A stretch of DNA of 64,000 nucleotides from Bathymodiolus brooksi. Its lineage: Eukaryota; Mollusca; Bivalvia; Mytilida; Modiolidae. Both the position numbers and the translations under genes were made by a program. The stretch is from contig OY804575.1 of the NCBI GenBank assembly GCA_963680875.1, positions 103,223,505 to 103,287,504 of the forward strand. The letters are read 5' to 3'. The notes under the pieces are model-generated. The model saw only the letters and a program-made list of their open reading frames with translations, searched no databases and was not told the origin of the DNA. The stretch's first letter is position 1. Each line of letters starts with the position of its first letter. Positions 35,301 to 50,300 of the stretch are shown here, in pieces.

Positions 35301-38300
35301 CTGATTACCCCTTTGGTATCTTTTGGCCATTCCATTGTCTCTCCTTAGATTTGCGGCTTCTGATTACCCCTTTGGTATCTTTTGGCCATTCCATTGTATC
35401 TCCTTCTTAGATTTACGGCTTCTGATTACCCCTTTGAAATCTTCAAACATTTCTTTTAATATCTGTCCAAGTGAAAAGTTGGATAGTCTCTTATGTTCAT
35501 TTACATTCACATCCTTTTAAAGTAATAATAAATAAACTGACGCAAAATGCTGCATTTGATGGGATCCTTTCAGGATATATGATGCATTAAATCAAATACC
35601 TTTTTGAAGAAATATAGATAGATATACATTGTAATTGTTTTTTTCTTCTTCTTGACAACCTACAGGCATACAAAAAGACCTAACCATTCCCCACTTTGCT
35701 ATACATGGTAGATAACAAAGTCAATTATCTACATGTTTGCACTCTTCTAATACTCGTTACAGCAACATTAATACAGTATTCCATGCCAGTTACTGTCAAC
35801 ATATAGTAGTCCACAGCAAGTAGACACATTTTTTAGTGGGTTAGAACAATGGTGCGATGTCTTAACATGCATCATAGGGATTACACTTGCATGTCTGTAA
35901 GCAAGAATTCTGATGTTAAAAACATGCTTGTATTTTATGTATATACCGTGCTCAATTTCTCACAGCTTGTCAATGTTTATTTTCAATTAAATTTCAGTCA
36001 ACACAGAAACTGGTGGTGTTCCTTTTTGGTATTATGTCTCATCAAGTTTCAGACATTGTTTGGCATAGTCTTGGAATCGACCAGGGATTCATATCCACAC
36101 TAGCTGCGGTATGACATTTATAACAAGACACCTCTGATAATATTTATTCTACTTTGATTAAATGGTCATTTACCATAATATATTCTTCCCATATTCAACA
36201 ATTAATCATAGGGAAATCTAAATATTTGTCCTAAAAACAATACAATTTATTGAAAGCAAAAACATGATCTACACTTTTATTTCTAGTAGAACATATGTCA
36301 AACCGTAATCAGGGGCGGATCCAGGATTTCAAGTTAGGGGGGGCGCACTTAAAAAAATTGCGCCGAGCGGAGGGAGGCGCGAAAAATTTTGGGGTATTTC
36401 GTGTGAAAAATCACGATTTTACGCCAAAAAATCATATTTTTTCCAATTGCGGAGGGAGGCACGAACATTTTTGGGGTATTTCGTGTGAAAAATCACGATT
36501 TTACGCCAAAAAAATCATATTTTTTTCCAATTTTAGGGGGGGGGGGCGCGCGCCGGGTGTGCCCCCCCTGAATCCGCCCCTGGTAATTGAGCATAGAAAT
36601 AATTCAGCTTACTTACATTCAACGAGGTTAAATTGATTAATGGGTTCCAATCCCTCCCAACCTAATAATTGGATCACAAGCAACAATTCATATATAGACA
36701 AACAATAGAAAAAGGTACACATATTCCCTTCCACTCAGAAAAATAACATCTACTATCACAACAATGAGCGACAATAAGTGTGTCTTAATACGGAACATAT
36801 ATAAAGTTTGGTAATATTATTGGGTTATTACACTAATATTCCTCAATATTAGTGCAACAACACTTTTATAATATAGTACCAAATATTTCAGTCTGTGACA
36901 TTTACATTTAACCATATTTCTTTGCAACATGTATTTAATATAATTCCGCCATCTTGTTTATATCTCGTCTGCTTGCGTGCAATAATATTTTTACTCGAAA
37001 CCTCTCTAGGGCGTACCAATCTTAAAGGAGAAAGAATGGAATGCAATATCGGTCAAGATGCAATATTTTAACTCATTCGGAAATGCTCTCTTTTTTATGT
37101 ATATTTATAAAGGAAGACTAGTAAAAATATCGGAAAATATTTCATTTTTATTTTACAAAGAAATCTACATGAAATATTAGACACCTATTTACTGGCTATG
37201 AGGACAATAACAAGTTTATTGTCCCCAGAGCCACCGGTGTCTTCAACCTATGCCAACATTTTGAAATATCATATTCAAGGTATGCCAACAAACATTATAT
37301 TACAGGTGTTTATATAGCAATTAATGACATGTACAGGTAAGTAAATTTGAAAATGCAGGTCTCAAAAGTGAAATTTAGTACTTAAAAAAAAAAAAAAAAA
37401 AACAATCTAAAAATATAAGAATAAGTCTGTTAAAATTTGATAACTTGAAAAAAAAAATTTTCATTTTGTAAAAATTTATATATAAAATAAAAATCTGGTA
37501 AAATTACACAAAAATTTGTAAATAAATAATATGAAAATATAAAATTTTTGAATAATTTAAATAAACAATTATTAAAAAAACAATCTAAAGATATAAGAAT
37601 AAGTCTGTTAAAATTTAATAACTTGAAAAAAAAAATTAAACTTTTGTAAAAAATTATATATAAAATAAAAATCTGGTAGAATTACACAAAAATCTGTAAA
37701 TAAAAAAGATGAAAATATAAAATTTTAGAATAATTTAAATAAACAATCTTTCTAAAACGTATGAATTTAAAATATTATATGATACTCATGCAATTAAGCA
37801 ATTTTTTTTATATCTAAATTTAAAAGTTTTTAATAATATTTATTTATAAATTTAGAATTATCATAATTTCTATGATTTCTAAATCGAACATTGTTATCCA
37901 AAATCTAAGACAATTGTATTTTTAGCAATTTGTAATGTGATGGTGTATACTGATTGTTTTTGGTTATTTTGATAAAGTATGATAAAAAAAATGTCTGTGC
38001 CTATAATATCTTTAATTTATTTTCATGAAGTATGATTAAAAAAAATATCTGTGCTTGTAATATCCTAATTTATTTTCATGATGTATGATATAAAAATATA
38101 TGTTTATAATATCCTATTTTATTTTCATAATGATTGATGTTAAAATATATGTGCTTATGATAATATCCTAATTATTTTTATTAGGTTTGATATTAAATAT
38201 ATGTGCTGATATATTGATTTTTTGTTTGTTATTTCCATAAAATATGATTTTAAATACTTACTTTCTACTTACTTTATTCATTAAAAATTAATTGTGGACT

Positions 38301-41300
38301 TGGAGTACATTGACATCTCCCCCGATTTTACACTAATTAAACATGACTAGTCATGTTTATATAACAATTAACCTATTCAACCTATGCCAACAATCTTTCT
38401 TACCTTTTCATATATATTTTTTAAAACGTTGGCATAAGTTGAATGGTTAGAAACGAAAAAGAAATATATTTCAATGAAAAATTCCCAATTCTTTAATTAT
38501 TTTCTCTATGCAAAATTGAAATAAACTTGAAATAAAATTCTAATAAAAAAATCTCTTTCTACGAAACTCCCGACGGAAGAGCGGCGTACAGTAGGTAAAA
38601 TGATGTTCCAGCCATAACAAATCGGCCACAAAATTCATTCAAAATAAAAGATAATAACTTGTACAGATCATCGTATTATTGAAATTTTAGGACTTCGTCC
38701 TTCAAACAAGTTGCCTGTCTCATATTAGTCATGATCAGTCATCAAAACTATTTAAACAAAATCAGCAATTGGATTTGTATGCGCAAAATAGTAATTTTAT
38801 CTGCATTTAATTTTATATAGGAAATATATACTGAGGTATAATATTTATTACTATATAATAAAACGTGTTATTTTACTAACTTCACTGTTTATTATATTTT
38901 TGTTTTGCTCTGTATATGTTGTAATATTTATTTCATTCTTATAATGTTATTATCTTTTGGATATAGGTAGATTTTCACGGTAAATACGACACAGCTCACG
39001 AAGTGGCTGATCTTGGTAAGTTCTATTGAATATAACTAAGGGTATTATTGAAAGACTGTTCTCATCTGCGTCTATGAGATGACAGACGACAACGCTTTGG
39101 TTATTCATATGTGAGTGAAAATTGGAATTTTATCACATGTTTACTGGGTACTGGTGACGGTTCCCATGTCTCAACCCCACACACTTCCTCGGGTGACGAA
39201 TAGGGGATGACTTCTCGATGGGGGTTGGCAGGGTATAATACAGAAAACCTGACAGCAGCATCGTATGGGTGTCGTGGTACGTTCCATGTTTGTCAAAACA
39301 CCTTTATAACACCACTTTCAACAATGTTTCAGTTATATACTGACTGCTTGTTAACTGGTGAAGGAAACGGGATTAACCACGGAAAACGGTATGCCACATG
39401 TCAATGACAAACTTTATCACATAGGTTTGTATCGAGTACACCTCACCACGGACATGAATCGAACCCCTTACTTGAATGTTGATAGGTACGAATTACATAG
39501 ATAGATGTTAATCCAACTACCACACGATCGAGGTTGATGTCGCCTCAAGTAAATTAATAGAGATAGATAAACTTTAATGGACGTATTTTTAATGCAAAAC
39601 ACCATGAATAGACTCCCTGCCACTTTCAAAGGATAATCATTACCTACGCCATGTACCTATGATGCAAAAAAATAAATAAAAATAAAATAATATACAGAAG
39701 CACGAACTGTAAAACATGAATAAGATCAAGTACTACTCGGAGAAAAGCAGCATTGATAAATAAAATTAACAAGAAATAAACTGTAAAATGCTATATATGA
39801 TTAATGTTATGCTTATATTTAGCACATTTACATTGCCGTGTAGATTAAGTATATATTTGTGAAATAATTGAAATAATATGGAAGTCGTATTACTGTATCC
39901 AATCATACTAACAGAAATATAAAATAACCAGTTGCATGGACTAGTATAAATAATCATAATCGAGATACATTGAAAATGTAAAGTTTATCTTAAATTGCGT
40001 CTTGTCAATTTATTTTCTCGCTAGGTGGTGATGTCGTATCCATCTTTGATATGGACGTCCATCACGATCTCGACCCTGAAGATGACTGGTAAGCATATGC
40101 CATACGAAAAAACGTAAACATGAATTTAGATATTGCACACAACCGATAGGCGGATAAATTGTATGCTACGAGAGAGTGATTGTTACTTAATTCCAAGTGC
40201 GCATTTTTCATAATGCCACAGCATTTAAATGTATCTCAGCAAAAGTTGAAAGTCAAATTGGAATCAAATAGAAGAAAAAAATGAAAAGTTTGAAGAAACC
40301 GTGAATCTGATGACAGACAGTGCACTAGCAAGAAAAGAAAAAGAACAAAATGATCAGCAATGGGTAAGAAAACACTTGTCAGAAATCTAAAGATTGTGTC
40401 TTAGAAACTACTAAACAGGTCCTTTATCACGCTGGGATTTTTCCACTGAAAATCACTTTTCTATTTTTCCAGTGAAAATCCTAAATAGCCACAACAGTTG
40501 TATAACAAAATTAGAATAAGCCTGTAATTTTACATTAACGTGTGTACTCTAATTGTCATGACTATTATTAAACAAATGTATTTGCAACATTGATAAAAAA
40601 AAAATGTCCACTCTTCTGCATAGTCGAAGAACAGGTATTACTGCGACTTTTGATGTTCTGATGTTTACAAACAATGCAATGTTATATCTGAAAAAAAAGC
40701 TGTAGTTTGAATTCTGTCGGAAATTGAATTGCAAGGCGGTTGAAGCATTTTATATACACCTGTTCCCAATCTCATATTCCTTTGTGTCCTTAACTTTCCT
40801 TGTTAATAATAAATTGTTGCTTTGTTTTGATTTTATTTCGTTGTTTGTTTGTTTGTTATCTATTTGTTTTATCTAATATATACTCCATATAAATGGTGTT
40901 AGTTTTGTTTTTGTATTTACGTGTGCTTTAGGCTAGAATGAATTTGTTGTAGTCAACTTTCATTACTACATTTCAATTTTGATTCTGAAGATTAGCTTGA
41001 AAATACACTAATTATCAAGATGACACACTATGTAATATTTGATGCATTGATTGTTGGTATTTAACGCCACTTTCAACAATATTTCAGCTATATCGTGGTG
41101 ACCAATTTTAGTGGTGGAAGAAGCCGGAGTACCCAGAGAGAACCACCGACCATGGGCAAGCAACTGGTAAACTTTATCACTTGCGGCTGCGAGTCGAGTG
41201 CACCCTTTTTGTAATCTACAAAGCCGAGCGCGAACCCACGCCGTATTGGTGATAGGCTTGTATGAGTTATTAGGTAATCCAACTACCTAACTCATTGAGC

Positions 41301-44300
41301 CACCTGGGCCCTAATATTTGATGCACTTGTCTGGACGTTTTCTGTAGTTTATCATGATAAGTTCAGTATAATGTTGTTGTTTGTAGGTATGTCCCTACAG
41401 AGGATCTCTTTAATATATACAAAGAATATTATGGAAGTGTTAAAATAGCCACAGACACCATTGATACCTGTTCAACATTATTAGTGCTTGCAAGGTAGTA
41501 TAATCTATAAGTTTTATTTATTAGTAAAAAGGATATTGATGTAAATGAACATGAAGCACTACCCAACTGTACACATAGACACAAATTAAAGTGAAGGAAC
41601 AGCTCTATTTTTATTATTTTCTGTACGTTTAATTCACTGTTAGCAATTGTTCACCTATATCATTGAAACAGGCTTAGCCGAAATCAATGTTTTTGTGGAA
41701 GAGTCAACGAGCGTGCGTTTCTAAGTATTTTTTCGTAAGGTTCAAGTCGATCAAACCTCGCTATGAGATAGACACGAACCTATCTATATTTAATTGGTGA
41801 AATGACAATTACAAAATTGCATGACGATAACATAATTGAAGATACTACGATCTGTGTTAAATTAACCCATTGCGTTCCATTTGATCATCGTTGCCAATCA
41901 TTTATTTTGATGGAAAACAAGCTCTTATTATTATTGCATGTATATCCCGTTCATCAATCCTGTATTGTCTCTAGTGTTAAATAGTTTCATAAATCTAACA
42001 ATATTACACAATCGTGTGTGCTAACGGTATCAATTTAGCTTCTTTTTACCATGTTGATATTTTATTTTGGAATTGATCTATCAGTGTGGTATTTTGTTGT
42101 TTTCCATTTGATTAAATATACAGTGAATTTGAAGAACATATAGGTGTAGTTTATGTAACAATTGAGAGAAAAAAACGTACATATTTAAATTAGTGCTCAC
42201 AAGACGTACCTGGATTAACCTTCAACAGGTATGCTGATAGTCAAAAGATTAGAAAACCAAAAAATTTATAAAGTGTTTTAGTCCTCAACAGGATACTTTT
42301 TTTTCGTCAAAAGCGGTTTACCTATGCCTGAAGGAGGGGTTATGGTGTTTGACGCCACTTTGAACCATATTTCAGTAATATCGCAGCGGTCATTTCTATT
42401 GGTTGAAGAAACTAGAGTACCCGACGAAAACCACCGACATACCTCAAGTCACTGACAAACTTTATCACATGCTGTTGTTTCGATTAAACCTCGACATGAG
42501 GAGATTGACAACAGTTTAATTATATTACTATATTTAGATATACTTAACAACATATTATAAATGCTACACGTCAATATTAGATGATACAATTTACTTAACA
42601 AATAAGAAAGAACATTAACGAAATTCAATGCCAAGCTTTGTCAAACAAATTATTTTCCAATGCATTTTAATATTCTTTTTACGTCTTTACAGCATTGCAG
42701 AAATTTATGGCTTACCAGAGGTAAGAAATTCATCCGTTTGCTTTGTACATAGCCTTACATAAATTCATATAATTATGTTACTAAATGATACTTTCTTTAC
42801 CTTGTCATTTCATTGCTTCAAATAAAATGTCCTAGATTTAAATCAGTAGAGATTTCAAGAACACAAGAATAGTAAATGACTTGGTATAAATACATGACCC
42901 AGTAAGCAGATTTCTGTTTATATGTTATGCGATTCCCTGTAAGTACACGTTATATAAATAGTGTTTCTAATTACTAAGGCAGTTTGCATGCATATAAAAA
43001 AACATTTGCTCACAAAGACATCAATTATTTGACTTTGAGCGTACTTGATGACGGTCATTCTAGAAAGGCGTCGTATGGACTAAATTTGTTATCTACGTTT
43101 TTAACAACCGAATCGGTGGTCTGATGGTTAGCGAGCTCACTTCGTATGATAGATCATTGGTTCGAGCCCCGGGGTCGGGTCAAACAAAGACTACAGCATT
43201 GGCATTTGATGCTTCTACGATAAGAACACAATATTATCGAGGTAACAGCAAAGACTAATTGGTTCGAAAAAGGAAACTATGTCCGAAAGAGACGACATAT
43301 TTACCCGCGGATTGTTGTTTCAGTGAGCTAGCTCTATGCATATCAAATTAAGCAAGTATGTCTATTATAAAGCGGCCATCATTAGCATTTCGTCGAAATG
43401 AAACGTCTTGCCACTATGATATAGCTGCAAATGTGTTCACTTGACGTTAAACAACAATCACTCACTAAATATACATTCCCCACCGGTGCATATATATAAT
43501 CTTCAAGAAGCTACATTTCATCTGTTTGATATGATACATTTTTTTCTTTTCAATGGTAGTTATATCAAGTTGTAGCAGAAACAAGCCCATTTTTACAAAA
43601 CCGTATGGAAGATTATTTTCTTGGTGGAGTAAATGATATGGCTGGTTGGTCAAACAGAATCTGGGAAGATGGAGTAACACTTCTTGAAAACGGTGTTGGG
43701 TAATATATGTTTTCTTAAAATATTTTGTAATGTCTTTTATTTGACAATTCTTTGTCACATCTTCTTGTATAGTGAATGGCAAATCTTTGAATTATTATTA
43801 ATAATAATAACCTTCATTTTGATATGACATTTAAGCTAAAATGAAATGATTTGTTTTTGTGTTGCTTTAGCGGAGCGAAATGTCTTAACTTCTTTGTGTG
43901 GTAAAGAGAAAAGATAACAAAATTTTATACAATCCGTATTTATCTATTCAGGTTGCATCCTGAATAAATATATTTCAAAGTTATGAGAATATGTACAAGA
44001 AATTCCAAAAGAAGAGATGATTTGCTAGTATAAATGTCTTGTTTGCACGTTTGTGTTTCAACTAACACTTGAAGTTCAACATTAATGTATATTGTTTCAG
44101 TGCATGTACCCTACCTCACAATCCATTGTTCATTCAATGCAACAAATCACCTGCAATCGGTAGAGCGAACAGCAGAAGCAAGAATGGCTACTTTGTACAA
44201 CCGGACCTACATGGACTGACAACGGATGATGTAGTAATTACAAAGAAATATAGAGGAATATCTATTAGACCATCTGCTGCGGTGAAGGTATAAGATAACG

Positions 44301-47300
44301 TTAGCATTATCCATGATCTGTATATTGATATATAAATGTTTCGATACAAGCAAACAACATGTTCTACATCTACTTAAGCAATAATTAGATGCAACAAGTA
44401 AAATTTGAGAGATCGACCTGGTGCGTGGCGGGATACAACAGTTTCAAATTTTGAAATTTGAGAAGTGCCGTTGAAAACACATAATCGTAATCCTTACATT
44501 ACATTGACATTCAAGAAAAACCCAGAATTTGTAATCGTTGTATGTTTTCCGAATTAACATTGTTCAGTAACAAGTGCAACAGAATATAAACGCAGAATCA
44601 TTTAAGATAAATTGGAAGATATCAAAGAAGTAATCAGAAGCCGTAATTCGAAGAAGGACAGACAACACAATGACCAAATGAAAAAGAACAAAGGTACAAA
44701 CAACGATTAACAAAACACTACATTGAGCAACACGACCCCATAAAAAATCGGGGATGAACTCGGGTACCCCGGAAAGGAAAGCAGTTACTGCTCCACTAGT
44801 GGCAACCGTCGTGATTCTTTGGTTAAAAAACTAATTCCGAGGCACACCGTAAATGTATATATTTTTTATTTTGTTAGGAGCTGAAGCAATCTCTCAGGAA
44901 ACAAAGAAAACCAGTCAAAAATGATTTTCTTCCACGAAAGGCTGGAGTATACGCAGTTAACAGTTCATATGCGAAACTTGGATGGTATGTGTCTCTCAGG
45001 AAATTAAGTATATACGGTGTATATATACAGATCGGTAATATTCCTGGTAATCGATAGATAACCGAAATATATCAAAGAAATATGATAGTATCTTATTTCA
45101 TTCTCAAGATGTAGTCATTTTGTTTCAAGAAATATTTTGAAAGAAATCCATAGTTTATTGGCGACGGATTACATAAAACCACCACTGTTTCCAAAATACT
45201 AGAGATAGAAGATTGAGGTATTGTCTCCTTTATCTGATGGTTTTATTATCAATTCTATGTATTTGCTTGTCTCAATGTTTTACTATATCCCAATTTTGTT
45301 ACATCGTAGCATTACGTGTATTTTAATTTAACTTATGCATATTCTTGTGGCTTACATCACAGCATACATGAAATTTACTTTATTTATCTTCGTCCTGTGC
45401 CCATTGTACACAATGTTGCCATTTACTCTGGATTGTCCATTCTTGATTGTCCTTTCGGATTTCTCTTACGTTTCGTAACAATCTACAAAATCAGCCATGT
45501 CTTTGCTTTCATTTTATATGACATGAAATATACACAAAAAATATATCTTATTCACTCATTCTGATTTAATTATGTATGTGTTTACTTGCTATGAAGCATA
45601 ACAAATATTGGCCCTTAATACGTCATCATCATCTACATAATACATTTAACCCTGTCATGACAAGCTACAAACCGCTGTTACCACAATCTACACAGTTTTA
45701 ACCAGTGACGAAAACAGGTTTTTTTTCTATTTCTTTGTATTATTGTATTTGTCCAGCGTGTTGTACTACGTAGTTAGTTATTGTGTTGTTCTATATTACA
45801 GTTTATACATCTGAACATCTACATCACCGATGTATGAACGTAATATGTTCATGTGTTGTGCTTCGTGTCTTTTTTGTTTTGATTTTATAAGAAACCTGAG
45901 CAATGGTCATTTAAATACTAAACTAGTGGTCATTTTTATAAAGCACCCTTTCTCTAGAAACAGTTATAACATAAGTATATGACGTTGATATCAGCATGTG
46001 TCGACACAAAGGAAACAAAGAACAAATACAAAAGTAAACACGAGATGTTTACTTTTCGGTTACTTGTCCCTACTTTTTGTAGGTTAATCTGTACGCTCTC
46101 TCATGCCATTTAAGCTAACTTATAATTCTTGTTCTACTAAATGTATTATTACGTTCTCTGTTTCTTGATTGAAAGTTGTATTTTCTAATGAAGCAATCAT
46201 TTTAATTCGGAAAACAAATTAAACATGTATCAATGAATTGTCTTGTTGATAACTCCACAACATTCCCAGATGCAGACTTGTATCAACAGATAAAAGAGTA
46301 CCTCCCAAGTGCAGGCCAATGGCCGTTGCACACACATTTCTAGGTATGAGTTATGTTCATTATTGAAGACCCTACTGTGACTGTGAAATGTAAAACAGCA
46401 ATGGAAGCGTGTTCCTTTATTTTATTTTTGTATATGTGTAAAGTTGGTTGATCTCTTATTTTCATTTTCATCTGTATTCTTCCTAACTAATTCATATTGG
46501 AAACAACACTTTAGTTACGGTAATTGCAAAATACTACGCGCATACAGTAACAGTCGCTCTCTTTGTACGCTTACAAGTAAGTGACTTCACGACGACAATT
46601 GATATATTTTGCCTAGGTCAATGGCTACAGGTGATATGGATAAAGACGGTTTTGAAGATTTTGTTGTTGGTGCCCCTGGATATAATGTAAAGGGGAGTCC
46701 ACAAGAAGGAAGAGTTTACATAATATACGGAAACGGTAATTATTGTTTGTGTATTCATAAAACAAAATTAAAAAAAAAATCTGGTATATGTGATATATCA
46801 TGAATGTGTTTTTTTAACAATTTATTTATAACCGCATCGGTGGTGTAATGGCTAGCATGCTCTCATCGAGTGCGATAGATCGTGGGTTCGAGCCCCGGTC
46901 GGGTCAAACTAAAGACTATAAAAATGGTATTTGTCCGCTAGCACGCAGCATTAACCATTGCTATTTTTTAATAGAAAAGAAGAACAAGAAATATCTTGTA
47001 ACGGATGGCGAAGAGGTAGAAACTATGTATGTTAAATCATGATAACAGCAGAGCATCGACATTTAGACCTTGGCGTCTGTTGTATAATGGAAACAGATGA
47101 TCAATGTGAATTTTGAAGAGAAAAAAAAACTATAAGGTCTTCATTGACTGTTTGACCATCAAAATTCTACTTTACGTATTAATTTAATTGTATGAGACTG
47201 CAGTTTGCCAATCAACATTCTACTTTCAGCGAAAACATCAGATAACAATACAAACATTAGTCATCAATGTGTTAAGCATTTCCATATCCTTTATGCAAGT

Positions 47301-50300
47301 TATAATTTTCACTGTTCCATTTATAGATTCGGAATCCTCTGGTTTTGAATATTATGACCGAAATTTAGATTTAGATTTCCATTGGACACCACTGCATAAA
47401 ACTACCATACATGGATATTCAAAAGTAAGTTATAATATTATGTTCAGTTAAAAAAAGCCAGTTTGAGTGTGATTGATGAATAAAATGACGATCAAAATAT
47501 ACCACACTGTCGGCACAATTACAACATCCAACCACAAAATCATAGAAACAGAGGCAAGATCGATATCCCTATCACATGATATGACGGTTCACTTTCTTAA
47601 CCCTATCACATGACATGACGGCTCACTTTCTTAACCCTATCACATGACATGACGGCTCACTTTCTTAACCCTATCACATGACATGACGGCTCACTTTCTT
47701 AACCCTATCACATGACATGACGGCTCACTTTCTTAACCCTATCACATATATACTTGACGGCTCACTTTCTTAATCCTATCACATGACATGACGGCTCACT
47801 TTCTTAACCCTATCACATGACATGACGGCTCACTTTCTTAACCCTATCACATGACATGACGGCTCACTTTCTTAACCCTATCACATGACATGACGGCTCA
47901 CTTTCTTAACCCTATCACATATATACATGACGGCTCACTTTCTTAACCCTATCACATGACATGACGGCTCACTTTCTTAACCCTATCACATGACATGACG
48001 GCCCACTTTCTTAACCTTATCACATGACATGAGGCCTCACTTTCTTAACCCTAACACATATATACATGACGGCTCACTTTCTTAACCCTATCACATGACA
48101 TGACGGCTCACTTTCTTAACCCTATCTCATATATACATGACGGCACACTTTCTTAACCCTATCACATGACATGACGGCTCACTTTCTTAACCCTATCTCA
48201 TATATACATGACGGCACACTTTCTTAACCCTATCACATATATACATGACGGCTCACTTTCTTAACCCTATCACATATATACATGGCGGCTCACTTTCTTA
48301 ACCCTATCACATATATACATGACGGCTCACTTTCTTAACCCTATCACATATATACATGACGACTCACTTTCTTAACCCTATCACATATATACATGACGGC
48401 TCACTTTCTTAACCCTATCACATATATACATGACGGCTCACTTTCTTAACCCTATCACATATATACATGACGGCTCACTTTCTTAACCCTATCACATATA
48501 TACATGACGGCTCACTTTCTTAACCCTATCACATATATACATGACGGCTCACTTTCTTAACCCTATCACATATATACATGACGGCTCACTTTCTTGACCC
48601 TATCACATATATACATGACGGCTCACTTTCTTAACCCTATCACATATATACATGATGGGATATCCCTATCACATATACATGACGGCTCACTTTCTTAATC
48701 CTATCACATATATACATGACGGCTCACTTTCTTAACCCTATCACATATATACATGACGGCTCACTTTCTTAACCCTATCACATATATACATGACGGGATA
48801 TCCCTATCACATATATACATGACGGCTCACTTTCTTAACCCTATCACATATATACTTGACGGGATATCCCTATCACATATATACATGACGGCTCACTTTC
48901 TTAACCCTATCACAGATATACATGACGGGATATCCCTATCACATATATACATGACGGGATATCCCTATCACATATATACATGATGGGATATCTCTATCAC
49001 ATATATACATGACGGCTCACTTTCTTAACCCTATCACATGACATGACGGCTCACTTTCTTAACCCTATCACATATATACATGACGGCTCACTTTCTTAAC
49101 CCTATCACATATATACATGACGGCTCACTTTCTTAACCCTATCACATATATACATGACGGGATATTCCTATCACATATATACATGACGGCTCCCTTTCTT
49201 AACCCTATCACATATATACATGACGGGATATCACTATCACATATATACATGACGGGATATTCCTATCACATATATACATGACGGGATATCCCTATCACAT
49301 ATATACATGACGGGATACCTCTATCACATATATACATGACGGGATATCCCTATCACATATATACATGACGGGATATCTTTATCACATATATACATGACGG
49401 GATATCTCTATCACATATATACATGACGGGATATCTCTATCACATATATACATGACGGGATATCTCTATCACATATATACATGACGGGATATCTCTATCA
49501 CATATATACACGACGGCTCACTTTCTTCATTGGTTGGTATAGACACTTCAATAAAACAAACAAGTTGAGGAGTTAAACAAATATTTCATTCGATGAATCA
49601 TATACATGGATGTTGGTGGGAGCAGCATCTGTTAAATGGTTGACTTATTCATATATTTGTACTTATTTCCCAGCACGTTTTTGTATTACATTTCAAGATT
49701 TATATGTAGACAATTGTGTAGCTAAGCAGTCCAATAAAATAATAATTGTATGTATACGATATACCTGTATTAATGAAAACATCATAAAAAATAATAGCCC
49801 CAGTTGTATATCTTGCAATATCAATAAAAAATCAAATTCGTTTGAAAAAAACCCATCTTAGGGCTCCATGCAGTATGCAACATATTACACTATTATAAAT
49901 TCTTGCAGAAACAATCACGTTTTGGATCAGGAGTGGCAGTTTTAGATATCAATTTAGATGGCGTGCTTGATTTAGCTGTAGGATCACCAGCGTACTACAT
50001 CGATAGTCCATTAGAATACAAGGTATGTATAAGATCATGAGACATATATCAAAATATATATATATGCACCATTCTTTTTTTTATAGCTATTATAGTGTAT
50101 CAACTGAAGTACCGCATTCATCGGTCATTTTTGTTCAAAGGTGATAGAGCCAAACTAATGTTGGTTATGGTTTGTTTTTATTTAAAAATTACTTGAAATG
50201 TAACGGTGTTTATGATCTATATTAAAGTCATTCATAGTAACTTAATCCATCAAAACATCTGAAATTCAGAGAAATGATACAACATATTCACCAATCTTAT

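Noticed and set aside
43105..43185. True tRNA genes in SINE heads
   Set aside because: They have B-box-like motifs but are followed by SINE bodies and occur in many diverged copies; the cloverleaf pairs poorly by eye.
46268..46350. Extra GPLD1 exon starting after TTCCCAG
   Set aside because: Exons 12 and 13 already join perfectly (GATG/G...) to restore tryptophan in KLGW; adding this piece would break the phase.
48753..48983. Open frame in the 47.5-49.5 kb array
   Set aside because: Product of the tandem repeat; composition is purely periodic and it lies within a GPLD1 intron.
47562..49528. CRISPR-like array
   Set aside because: The units are contiguous repeats without unique spacers, in a eukaryotic intron.
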